Shown here: one piece after another, positions 16,094 through 23,553 of the stretch
How positions within the stretch are numbered: the first letter of the stretch is position 1
Layout of the letters: every line of letters begins with the position of its first letter
Source of the DNA: a virus
Length of the DNA stretch: 36,286 nt
IMG/VR virus record: IMGVR_UViG_3300044613_000659
Span: 1 to 36,286 of that record
Reading direction: 5' to 3' (one strand)
Made by a program: the position numbers and the translations under genes
The notes under the pieces: model-generated
What the model was told of the DNA's origin: nothing
Databases searched by the model: none
Seen by the model: the letters and a program-made list of their open reading frames with translations, nothing else

Positions 16094-17616
16094 TACTCAG
16101 CGATTTCTACATAATTTAAAGTAATGTCTCGATACACATTTCCGCTTTGTGTTTCTGCTGTCCACTTACGGTCTGTAATACGAATATACTTTTGGTTACC
16201 AAAAGGGTCTTGGATTAACAACTTACCTTGATGAGTAATAAGAGGATAAATGGCATCCCACTCATCTTCGGTAACAGTTTTAACATTGTAAGCACCATCT
16301 TCACCCTGAAGTGGACCGGCAACGATAATAGGATAATTAGAACCTAATGGTCTAAAAACAGTATTTGGTTCATCTACTTGAACATCTAGTTCTTTCAAAA
16401 CACGAATAGAACCTTTATTCAAATCAGAATCTTCAATACATTTAAACCACCAAGAAGAATCGTTGGTGATAAGAACTTGCTGAGTGATAGACCAACCTGA
16501 AGGATATTCGATAGAGTTTGAATCTACTCCAACTGCTCGAGCACGATAGTAGGCAGTAATGCCTCTTGGTGCTTCGTAATCGTCAATAATGCCTTGGTTA
16601 GATGCGTTAAGAGTTATGTTGTCTCCATTACGAATATAATCCCAAGTAACACCCTCATCGTCAGAGCGTTGAACTTGATGATACTGACTTGTTAGCCCAC
16701 CACTTAAAGAAGAGCCTGTAATTGTGAATGAGGCTCGAGCCAAAGAAGCAGACCAAGCAACTGCCATTGTTGGCACAGGTTGAGTTGTGTAATTTACTGT
16801 GAACTCAGAATAAGACCAATCAGACCAAAAAGGTGTTCCATTAATATCTTTAGCCACTCGAACAAAACAACGATAAGTCGCTGGAGTTAAAAGAGCGCCA
16901 ACCACAGATGTTAATTCCGTTGTAGCGAGTTCACCTGAAGTCCAAGTTGGGGTTGAAGTATCTACATTCCAACCGCCAGCGCCGTATTGGCTTGAACTAA
17001 AAACTTTAATTTCAACATAATCTTGAGTTGAGTTATCTACTGAATCTACATAAGTCCAAGTTATATCAGGAGTCGTTGTACTTACTGAACCAACAGGTGC
17101 GCTTACAGTTCCAACAGTAGGTTTTGTAACAATATCAACATCAACAAAAAGTTCGTAAAACTTTCCTCTATCTGTTGATTCTTTATACTCGGTGCATTTA
17201 ACACGAAGGTTGTTTATGTTAGTTTGAGTCCATTCTGAACCATCAGGCGCAGAGGTAAAGTAAGGACCAGTGAAAGTAGTTGGCGAAGTATTTGTTCCAC
17301 GGATAGCCAAGCCTGAATAAAAATAATTTTTTCTATTGATAAGGGCACCAAGATAAACATTAAGGCGACCCACATCTGTTGGAGTTGAAACTCGAGCACG
17401 AAGGCGAACCTGTTTAACTCTTTGAGAAGAAGTTAAAGTTGCGCTTGCAAAGTCTAAAATAACATCAGCGGCACCAGTAACAGTTGAAGTCTTTTGAATA
17501 AAAGTAACATCATTACCATCACTTAAGGCGCTATGTATATTGGCTGAACCGCCTGAGATTGTGTAAAGAGAACTACCAGTTGCGGTTGCGTTAGGACTAA
17601 CTGTTGTGACTGCCAT
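16093..17616 (-). CDS. Distal tail protein with fibronectin-type/Ig-like domains, 507 aa
   Basis: The first 150 residues are a jelly-roll-like beta domain. From about residue 160 to 390 there are two fibronectin-III-like repeats, with PDITWTYVDSVDNSTQDY, YRCFVRVAKDINGTPFWSDW, then a second with YHQVQRSDDEGVTWDYI and YYRARAVGVDSN. The last 110 residues form a distinct domain rich in aromatic and acidic residues (DSSWWFKCIEDSDLN), ending in YRDITLNYVEIAE. It directly follows the tape measure gene, the usual position of the distal tail (Dit-like) or minor tail protein. The fibronectin domains probably bind host surface carbohydrate. Confidence 0.75.
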   Translation of the reverse strand: MAVTTVSPNATATGSSLYTISGGSANIHSALSDGNDVTFIQKTSTVTGAADVILDFASATLTSSQRVKQVRLRARVSTPTDVGRLNVYLGALINRKNYFYSGLAIRGTNTSPTTFTGPYFTSAPDGSEWTQTNINNLRVKCTEYKESTDRGKFYELFVDVDIVTKPTVGTVSAPVGSVSTTTPDITWTYVDSVDNSTQDYVEIKVFSSSQYGAGGWNVDTSTPTWTSGELATTELTSVVGALLTPATYRCFVRVAKDINGTPFWSDWSYSEFTVNYTTQPVPTMAVAWSASLARASFTITGSSLSGGLTSQYHQVQRSDDEGVTWDYIRNGDNITLNASNQGIIDDYEAPRGITAYYRARAVGVDSNSIEYPSGWSITQQVLITNDSSWWFKCIEDSDLNKGSIRVLKELDVQVDEPNTVFRPLGSNYPIIVAGPLQGEDGAYNVKTVTEDEWDAIYPLITHQGKLLIQDPFGNQKYIRITDRKWTAETQSGNVYRDITLNYVEIAE

Positions 17617-17618
17617 AA

Positions 17619-20600
17619 TTACCTCGCGCTCAAAGCGTTAAGTAACGCTCTTGTCATAATTGGTTCTACATCAGCGGCTGGAACATTAGAGCCAAGATTA
17701 ACAGTAACGGCTCCCTTTTCAATAGTTGTATTTTGTGCGGCTAGGCGAGCGGCGTTCTGAGAATCAGATACAAAGCCTTGTGGTAGCGGAGCACCTGCAA
17801 CTGCAACGGTAGGAATCTTTACTGTTGTTCCAGCCCAAATCATATTTCCGTTTTTATATTTAGGGTCTTCTGTGAACTTAGGATTAGCCGCAAGTATCTT
17901 TTTAACTGTTGTGTCGTTTGCTTTAGCAATTGCAGATAAAGTGTCTCCACTTTTAACGATAACTTTTTTGGCGGCATTAACAGCCGTAACTGTCGCCTTA
18001 CCCCATTCTTCAACCTTTGGATTAGGTTTTGTTTCATCAACTTTAGGTTCGTCAGTAACTTTAGGTTCATCTTTAGGCTCAGGAACAACTTCTGTCACAC
18101 TTCCTGTAATTCCAGTAACTCCAGTAACTCCGATAGCACTAGCGGCGGCGGCCATAGCGGCGGCTATTTGAGCGGCAATAGATTGTGCAAGTGCGATTAG
18201 TTCTGCCTTACGCTTTTCTAAAGCATTAATCATGTCTTGAATAATGTCGTTACCAACATTTGTACCAACATCAGCCAAAGGAGTAAAGGCGGCTTCAATT
18301 CCATCCGCAATTTTTTTCATTTGAGCCATAATGCTGTCGTATTCTGATTGAGCACCCTTAACCATTGCTTGTGCCATTGATACAGAGTTGGCGTAGAAGG
18401 TATCGGACATCTTTGTACCAAAGGCTTCAGAAGCAGTATTTATTTGAGCGTATAAATCATTAACTGTTGTTACTGTGTCATCGCCACTCTTAGCAAGTAA
18501 GGCGGCAGTTGCACCAGCGGCTTCAGGACCAGCCTCAAGTAGTTGTCTTACATACTCTTTGTTATAACCGCGAGTTAATAATGTCTGTATGTTTGTTGTA
18601 AAGTCTTTAATAGTTGCAAGACTAGATTTTAATTTATCTACAATTGTATCCACGCCTGATTTAGTCTGACCCATTTGAGTAATAACTAGACCGCTCGCAG
18701 TTTTAATTACCTTAATTGTTGTATCGCTATCAGTCTTTGATAGGTCAGCAAGAGCAGTTCCAAATGACTTCATACTGCTTACAATGCTCTTTTCAAACGA
18801 CTTCTGTTCGGAAAGAACATCTTCAAGATGCTTTTGTGCTTCTTCGAGAGCGGTAGCGGCGTTATCACGCTTCTTGGCTAGTTTAACTAATTCAGCAGTT
18901 TGGTCAGTTAGATAATTAATTAACTCGTTCTTCTTTGTGCCACCAATTTCAGTAAAGCGCTTTTCAAGAGCCTCGCGCATTCTGTCGTACATTCCGATAA
19001 TGCCATCGACAGTTGCTTCTCCGCTAGCAAGACCCTTACTTAATTCATTTGGTTCACCAAAAGGCTTACGCATTAAGTCTTCAAATGCCTTTGCGCCTTC
19101 TTTTCTAGCGGCTACTGCATCTTTTAATCTGTCGTAAGCATCATCGAGTTTGTCTGATACTTCTTCAAGTTCCTTAGCAACAGCCATCGCCTCAGCAATA
19201 CGAGAACGAACATAAGCATTAATCTTGTCCCATTCTTTTTCAACCTTAGCCATGCCAGCGGTATCTTTAGCGGCTTCGAATATCTCTTTCTGCTTATCAA
19301 ATATCTTTCGCAGGTTATCAAGACCGGACATAATCGTATCTCGAGCGTTGTCTGCACCATCTACAAAACCTTTAGCAAAGTCATTTGTAATAAAGTCGTT
19401 ATAGTCTTGTACAACAACTCTTAGTTCCCGCTTCAACTCCGCTAACTTGGCGGCTGTCTTAGCACCAGCCTCATCAGCGCCATCAAGTAAGCCTGAGGCA
19501 TCAAAATTAAACTCATCGTCAGAGATTTTAGGTCCAGTTGGTCCAGTTTCTTTTTTACTCTTAGGACCAAAGGAAGGTAGTTTGAATCTTTTCTTTTCTA
19601 GGGCATCTAACTTATCTGCAAAGTCTTGAACTTTATTTCCTGCTTTATCAAAGAAGTCGCCAATACCTTTAGACATTCCTTCGATACCCTTTAATGCTTT
19701 TCCAGCCGCATCTACTCCAAGTAATTCTAGTCCTTTAAGAAGTAACTTCAAAGGTCCTGTTACGACATTAAATAATCCTTTAAGCAAGACTCCTACAATT
19801 TTAATAATGTAGCCGATACCCATAACGCCAGCCTTGCCAACTTGAATCATTATCTTTCTAAACTTTTCAGAGTTGTTCCAAGCCAAAACAAAGCCAGCGA
19901 TAAGTGCTGTTAAAGCGGCAACAATTAATCCGATTGGATTAAATGCCATTGTTAAATTAAGTAATCTTTGAGCGGCTGTTAATTTTTTAGTAGCGGCGGT
20001 GCTGGCAGTTTGCCACCAAGTATGCAATTTAGTAGCGGCGGTTAAAAGTAATGTTTGAACACGGAAGGCGGCATAAGAAAGAGCGGCGACCCCAATTACA
20101 TTAACTAAGAACTCAACTACGCCAGCGTGCTTTCTCATAAAGTCACCAAGTTTTGCAAAGACCGCAATAACGCCAAGAATTGCTCCACCAAGTATTTTGA
20201 AAGCAGGAACTAAAAAGTTTTGGAATAAAGGTTTTACTATTGTTGCAATACCACCAAGGATTCGACCAATTTGACTTACAAGGTAGCCCATAAACTCAAT
20301 AAAGCCTTCAACCATTGGACCGACTTTGGTGAGCATTGTTTCAAAGGTTCCACTAATAGCAGGAACATATTTATTAAATCCATTTACGAATGCATTACGA
20401 ACTGTATCTTTTAATGTGGACATTAAACCAGCCATTGTCTTTGACTGTGCTTCCATCATTCCCTTGAAGCCCATAGCGTTCTTTGAGCCTTCTTCCATGC
20501 CTTTAATTAAAATACCAACACCAGCGGAAGCAGGGATTGCGCCTTCTTCAGACATCTTTAAAATCTCAGCGGTTGTTTTTCCATAAGCATCTGCTAAGTA

Positions 20601-21137
20601 TTGAAGTGCTGGAATACCTGCTTCTGCTAACTGACGAAGTTCACCACCTGATACTTTGCCCTTTGCTTGCATTTGTCCAATGGCAAGAGTTAATCGGTCA
20701 ATACCTTCAGCACCAAGAGAAAGTCCTGAAGCGGCGTTACCAATAGCAGTAAGCATTGGTAGAACTTGTGAGGCTTCGAATCCGAAAGCCATAAGTTTCT
20801 TTGCTCCTGCTTGAACTTGTGGAAGTTCAAAAGGAGTCGTAGCGGCAAAGTCTTGTAACTCTTTTACAAATTGAGTTGCTTTCTCAGCCGAACCCATCAT
20901 CTTTGTAAAAGCAATCATGGACTGTTGGTAGTCCGAAGCGGCTTTAACTCCAGCGGCGGCTAGTGCGCCAAGTCCAGCGGCGGCGGCTATTGCGCCTCGC
21001 TTCAAATACTTCATCGAAGCAGATGTTTTACCTACTGAAGTATTTAATCCGTTAAGGGAATTAGAGGCGGCGTTGGCAGAAGATATAAAGGACCCTGTAT
21101 CGAGGGTCATTTTACCTTTTACATTATAGTCAGCCAC
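17619..21137 (-). CDS. Tape measure protein with C-terminal LysM domain, 1172 aa
   Basis: Starts at GTG with GGAGG six bases before. Residues about 60-230 carry the tape measure N-domain (FTKMMGSAEKATQFVKELQ, TTPFELPQVQAGAKKLMAFG, LAEAGIPALQYLADAYGKTT). Hydrophobic segments lie around 290-420, followed by long coiled-coil helices (about 560-800). Near the C-terminus, residues about 1055-1110 form a LysM peptidoglycan-binding module (VIVKSGDTLSAIAKANDTTV, then MIWAGTTVKIP). A Lys/Pro/Glu-rich linker precedes it. The protein sets tail length and is ejected into the cell envelope; the LysM probably holds the tail tip at the wall. About 1170 residues would correspond to a tail near 175 nm by the usual 0.15 nm per residue rule. 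Confidence 0.95.
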   Translation of the reverse strand: MADYNVKGKMTLDTGSFISSANAASNSLNGLNTSVGKTSASMKYLKRGAIAAAAGLGALAAAGVKAASDYQQSMIAFTKMMGSAEKATQFVKELQDFAATTPFELPQVQAGAKKLMAFGFEASQVLPMLTAIGNAASGLSLGAEGIDRLTLAIGQMQAKGKVSGGELRQLAEAGIPALQYLADAYGKTTAEILKMSEEGAIPASAGVGILIKGMEEGSKNAMGFKGMMEAQSKTMAGLMSTLKDTVRNAFVNGFNKYVPAISGTFETMLTKVGPMVEGFIEFMGYLVSQIGRILGGIATIVKPLFQNFLVPAFKILGGAILGVIAVFAKLGDFMRKHAGVVEFLVNVIGVAALSYAAFRVQTLLLTAATKLHTWWQTASTAATKKLTAAQRLLNLTMAFNPIGLIVAALTALIAGFVLAWNNSEKFRKIMIQVGKAGVMGIGYIIKIVGVLLKGLFNVVTGPLKLLLKGLELLGVDAAGKALKGIEGMSKGIGDFFDKAGNKVQDFADKLDALEKKRFKLPSFGPKSKKETGPTGPKISDDEFNFDASGLLDGADEAGAKTAAKLAELKRELRVVVQDYNDFITNDFAKGFVDGADNARDTIMSGLDNLRKIFDKQKEIFEAAKDTAGMAKVEKEWDKINAYVRSRIAEAMAVAKELEEVSDKLDDAYDRLKDAVAARKEGAKAFEDLMRKPFGEPNELSKGLASGEATVDGIIGMYDRMREALEKRFTEIGGTKKNELINYLTDQTAELVKLAKKRDNAATALEEAQKHLEDVLSEQKSFEKSIVSSMKSFGTALADLSKTDSDTTIKVIKTASGLVITQMGQTKSGVDTIVDKLKSSLATIKDFTTNIQTLLTRGYNKEYVRQLLEAGPEAAGATAALLAKSGDDTVTTVNDLYAQINTASEAFGTKMSDTFYANSVSMAQAMVKGAQSEYDSIMAQMKKIADGIEAAFTPLADVGTNVGNDIIQDMINALEKRKAELIALAQSIAAQIAAAMAAAASAIGVTGVTGITGSVTEVVPEPKDEPKVTDEPKVDETKPNPKVEEWGKATVTAVNAAKKVIVKSGDTLSAIAKANDTTVKKILAANPKFTEDPKYKNGNMIWAGTTVKIPTVAVAGAPLPQGFVSDSQNAARLAAQNTTIEKGAVTVNLGSNVPAADVEPIMTRALLNALSAR

Positions 21138-21140
21138 ACA

Positions 21141-21661
21141 TCACCTCCGATTTGCTTTTTCTTGTTCCCAAACTCGAACTTGTTCTAACGCCTCCCACTC
21201 TGCTAATTCAATTGCAGAAATAGGGTTATGGGAAGGACTGCCGTTAAGTAACTCATCAACAGTCCGTCCCAACCTTTGTGCTAGTTCAAAGACGAATCTT
21301 CGATAACCGTTTCGGACGAATCTTTTCCCAAATCGTTTGAAGTTTCTGCTAAGAAACCTGAAAGGCGCATACCGACAGTTGCAAGACTATCTAATGCATT
21401 AGCAGACTTCGAGAGTAATGCCGCTCGGTCTTCAGGATTGAAAATCTTCTCTCCTGTTTCAGAATCGAACGCTGTTGAAATAACAATTTCAGGATAAACC
21501 ATTTGTAGGTTCATTCCCTTTTCGTCTTGGGCTAGGTCAAGGATTCGTGTACGCTCTGCGCCAGTCATTCCTCGAACTTCGATTGTGATATCCCACTCTT
21601 TAACTTTTACAAGTTCTTTAGGAATATCATTGCTATTTAGAATTTGGTCTCTTAAGGACAC
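21141..21661 (-). CDS. Tail assembly chaperone, -1 frameshift product (gpGT-like), 173 aa
   Basis: This product reads the first 113 codons of the short chaperone, slips back one base at GGGAAAA (21329-21323) and continues for 60 codons in the -1 frame to TGA at 21143-21141. The added segment (RFVRNGYRRFVFELAQRLGR, TVDELLNGSPSH, AIELAEWEALEQ, WEQEKANRR) is the classic second-ORF ending of siphovirus tail assembly chaperones, with the E-W-x-A motif. The slip site matches X-XXY-YYZ exactly in the zero frame (TTG GGA AAA). The stop lies four bases before the tape measure start. The long form is expected to load the tape measure during tail tube assembly. Confidence 0.85.
21281..21661 (-). CDS. 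Tail assembly chaperone, short form (gpG-like), 126 aa
   Basis: GTG start (AAGAGAGTAATC upstream) on a gene located between tail tube and tape measure genes, the fixed place of this chaperone. The protein is helical with WDITIEVRGMTGAERTRILD and FNPEDRAALLSKSANALDSL, typical of the N-terminal chaperone half. Without frameshifting, translation ends with DSSLN at 21281. It should be much more abundant than the frameshifted form, as in lambda G/GT. Confidence 0.85.
   Translation of the reverse strand: MSLRDQILNSNDIPKELVKVKEWDITIEVRGMTGAERTRILDLAQDEKGMNLQMVYPEIVISTAFDSETGEKIFNPEDRAALLSKSANALDSLATVGMRLSGFLAETSNDLGKDSSETVIEDSSLN
21323..21329 (-). promoter_or_regulatory. Programmed -1 ribosomal frameshift site GGGAAAA
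   Basis: The heptamer is in the correct phase (G GGA AAA) at codons 111-113 of the chaperone gene. It is a close relative of the lambda GGGAAAG site. The -1 frame stays open for 60 codons past it, while the zero frame stops 13 codons later. Confidence 0.85.
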
Positions 21662-21693
21662 GATTACTCTCTTTCGATTAGGGTCTCTAGGAC
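21646..21693 (-). repeat. Degenerate short repeats at the chaperone gene start
   Basis: GGTCTCTTAAGGACACGATTA (21646-21666, spanning the GTG start of the chaperone) and GGGTCTCTAGGAC (21681-21693) are related copies in the leader of the chaperone gene. A third copy is at 23222-23242. On the minus strand the core is GTCC-T(T)(A)AGAGACC. Its role is unknown. Confidence 0.5.
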
Positions 21694-21720
21694 TCGGTTA
21701 TTGGGGTTATTAAGTTTTTG

Positions 21721-22137
21721 TTAAGCGTAGGTACCGCGTGTTATTGCGCCAGTTACTTGGAACTCTGCTGAGAAGCCGACAATGTCGCCTACTCCACCAT
21801 TAACTTCGTATGAAGTTAGGAATGCTGTTCCTGTGTACTTGACTTGACCGTTTGTAGAACCTTCAGGTCCATAAACGAATGCGCTCGCTGTTTCATTACC
21901 AACAAGTCCTGATAGGTAACCATCGACTGTTGCATCGAAAGAACCTTCTATGGAAATTGTTGAATCTGAGAAACCAACAACATAAGACTTCGATGTTGAA
22001 CCGAAAGAAGTGGTTTCCAAAGTTTCGATAGAGCGTGGCATTGTTACTGAGTTCAGCGTGTTGCTGATGTCACGAACTACTGCTCCGCTATCTGCGATTG
22101 TGAACTGCGAGTTTTTACCGTGGCGAAATGTTGGCAT
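21721..22137 (-). CDS. Major tail tube protein, copy 2, 138 aa
   Basis: I start it at 22137 because AAGGAG lies six bases upstream and the N-terminus MPTFRHGKN then matches the upstream paralogue exactly. Shared pattern: FTIADSGAVVRDISNTLNSV, ETLETTSFGSTSKSYVVGF and STISIEGSFDATVDGYLSGL, the usual tail tube fold of siphoviruses. It lies one base after the stop of the paralogue and directly before the tail assembly chaperone. Shorter than copy 1, without the C-terminal extra domain, it is the likelier bulk tube subunit. Confidence 0.82.
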   Translation of the reverse strand: MPTFRHGKNSQFTIADSGAVVRDISNTLNSVTMPRSIETLETTSFGSTSKSYVVGFSDSTISIEGSFDATVDGYLSGLVGNETASAFVYGPEGSTNGQVKYTGTAFLTSYEVNGGVGDIVGFSAEFQVTGAITRGTYA

Positions 22138-22138
22138 T

Positions 22139-22879
22139 TTATCTCCTTGCGAATCCAACGGTGATGGTAAGTGACCCTGTTGAGCCACTTATTGCAGATA
22201 CATTCACTCGAAGGTATCTGTTTACTGTCGTTCCAGCGGCTACTTCAATTCTTTCTGAAGTAGTTGTGCTAGAAGTTGTTGCTGTAAAGACCGACAAATC
22301 AGCCCATGTTGAGTTATTTGCTGAGTGTTGAATCTTTATTGTTGCGGCGCCGTTACGAGTATTACTTGTAACATGCAAGTGACCAACACCTCCATTTGTA
22401 GTAGAGGCTGAGTTGTCCACACTTGTATTTGCAACAGTCGCTGAGACTGTCTGATTAGCGGCAAGTAATACACCACCATCGAATCCGCCTACTGTTCCGC
22501 TTGCTTGCGCTTCAGCGGAAATTGTTACCATGTCGGCAACAGCGGAACTAATTTCATAAGAAGTTTCATCGGTATTAATTAACTTTGCTCTACGACCTAA
22601 AGTCGCGCCTTCACTACCGACTGTAATAATCTTTTTTGAGTTTGAAGCAACTGCGGCAGATAGAACTTCATCTACACCATCGGTATCTCCAGCCCACAGT
22701 CCTTCAAGACTAATAGAGCCATCTTTCATTCCGATTGCGTAAGTTTTATTTGCTGAACCAAATGTTGTTGTCTCTACGGCTTCTGCCATAGCGGTTGCTG
22801 TAACTGAGTTAAAGTATTCGCTTAGATTGTACTTATCAAAAAGAACAACGGTATTTTTACCATGACGAAATGTTGGCAT
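22139..22879 (-). CDS. Tail tube protein paralogue with C-terminal beta domain, copy 1, 246 aa
   Basis: Residues 1-145 parallel the next gene: MPTFRHGKN, YFNSVTATAMAEAVETTTFG, KTYAIGMKDGSISLEGLW, and the ending MVTISAEAQASGTV. Residues about 150-246 are an extra beta-sandwich (HLHVTSNTRNGAATIKIQHS, then NNSTWADLSVFTA and NRYLRVNVSAISGS), of the kind that decorates tail tubes or binds surfaces. Its start overlaps the preceding stop by one base. It may be a decorated tube subunit present in fewer copies, or a tube-initiation variant. Confidence 0.8.
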   Translation of the reverse strand: MPTFRHGKNTVVLFDKYNLSEYFNSVTATAMAEAVETTTFGSANKTYAIGMKDGSISLEGLWAGDTDGVDEVLSAAVASNSKKIITVGSEGATLGRRAKLINTDETSYEISSAVADMVTISAEAQASGTVGGFDGGVLLAANQTVSATVANTSVDNSASTTNGGVGHLHVTSNTRNGAATIKIQHSANNSTWADLSVFTATTSSTTTSERIEVAAGTTVNRYLRVNVSAISGSTGSLTITVGFARR

Positions 22880-23157
22880 TATTTATCCTCGCCTTCGATA
22901 GTTTCGGCGGTTTCAAGAATTATTTTTTCTTCTTCTGGGCTTAAACCGTCAGAAAGGTCAATTTTTGTTAATGGTTCTTCTTCTACAACAACAGGTGCAA
23001 CTTCTTTGACTGTTGTTTTCTTATCAGGTGACTCAATAAGTCCTTGTTCAAGAAGCCATTTAATAGAATCCCCAGGCAAGTCAGAAACAATGTCGCCTGC
23101 TTCTACACGCTTGTTAGGCGGATAATCAATTCCAACTACTGCACGATACTGAGCCAT
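22879..23157 (-). CDS. Small conserved phage protein upstream of tail tube genes, 92 aa
   Basis: The start at 23157 has AAAGGAGG four bases before ATG; an upstream in-frame start at 23202 lacks such a site. The first half (AQYRAVVGIDYPPNKRVEAGD, then IKWLLEQGLIES, partly quoted) is a small domain seen in many phage head-tail region proteins. The second half is acidic (VVEEEPLTKIDLSDGL, EEEKIILETAETIEGEDK). Function unknown. It resembles the 62-residue protein at 35767 in layout (beta start plus acidic tail). Confidence 0.65.
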   Translation of the reverse strand: MAQYRAVVGIDYPPNKRVEAGDIVSDLPGDSIKWLLEQGLIESPDKKTTVKEVAPVVVEEEPLTKIDLSDGLSPEEEKIILETAETIEGEDK

Positions 23158-23221
23158 ACTGCCTCCTTTGGACAGGTAGGACCCCAGTACCGAATTGGTC
23201 ACTTGGACTCGACAACGGTTG

Positions 23222-23242
23222 GGGTCTCTAAGGACACGATTA
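23222..23242 (-). repeat. Second copy of the GTCC-AGAGACC repeat
   Basis: GGGTCTCTAAGGACACGATTA is nearly identical (one-base indel) to the sequence over the start of the chaperone gene about 1.6 kb to the left. On the minus strand it even preserves the GTGTCCTTA start context, but here it opens only a 12-codon frame (start, then SLETPTVVESK and TGA). It lies in the 96-base gap between the DUF6378 gene and the 92-residue gene. A relic of duplication or a shared regulatory element are both possible. Confidence 0.45.
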
Positions 23243-23253
23243 AGTAAAGAGTA

Positions 23254-23553
23254 TCACTCAGTTTCGTTTTTTGTTCTTTCACGCTCCGCGCGTTCTTGTT
23301 GAACCATTGTTAAAGTTAGAAAATAGCCTATGCCGTCAATGGCATTATCAATTTTCTGACGATTAACTTCTCGAGCAATTTTGACTCCAACCATACAAAG
23401 AGCCACTTGTTCGGCTGATACAGGAAAGCCTAAAATTGCCTCCCATATCTTTCCTGCTCGAGTGAAGTCGTCTAGTGGGTGTCCGTAATCGTTTTGTCTA
23501 TCGCCGCTAACTAATCGAACTGCATAGTCGGCTATGTCTTGTGGAGAGTTCAT
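23254..23553 (-). CDS. DUF6378-like protein, 99 aa
   Basis: I start at 23553 (ATGA overlap with the metallophosphatase stop); the longer open frame to 23745 runs through the metallophosphatase gene and is composition-biased. The body matches the DUF6378 pattern: LVSGDRQNDYGHPLDDFTRAG (partly quoted), then VALCMVGVKIAREVNRQKID and NAIDGIGYFLTLT. The helical fold with conserved D/H residues recalls MazG-like or HD-type nucleotide hydrolases, but no activity is established. It is common in actinobacteriophages. Confidence 0.75.
   Translation of the reverse strand: MNSPQDIADYAVRLVSGDRQNDYGHPLDDFTRAGKIWEAILGFPVSAEQVALCMVGVKIAREVNRQKIDNAIDGIGYFLTLTMVQQERAERERTKNETE

Noticed and set aside
17619-17990. 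LysM-bearing region as a separate endolysin.
   Set aside because: It is in frame with and part of the tape measure protein, and no catalytic domain accompanies it.
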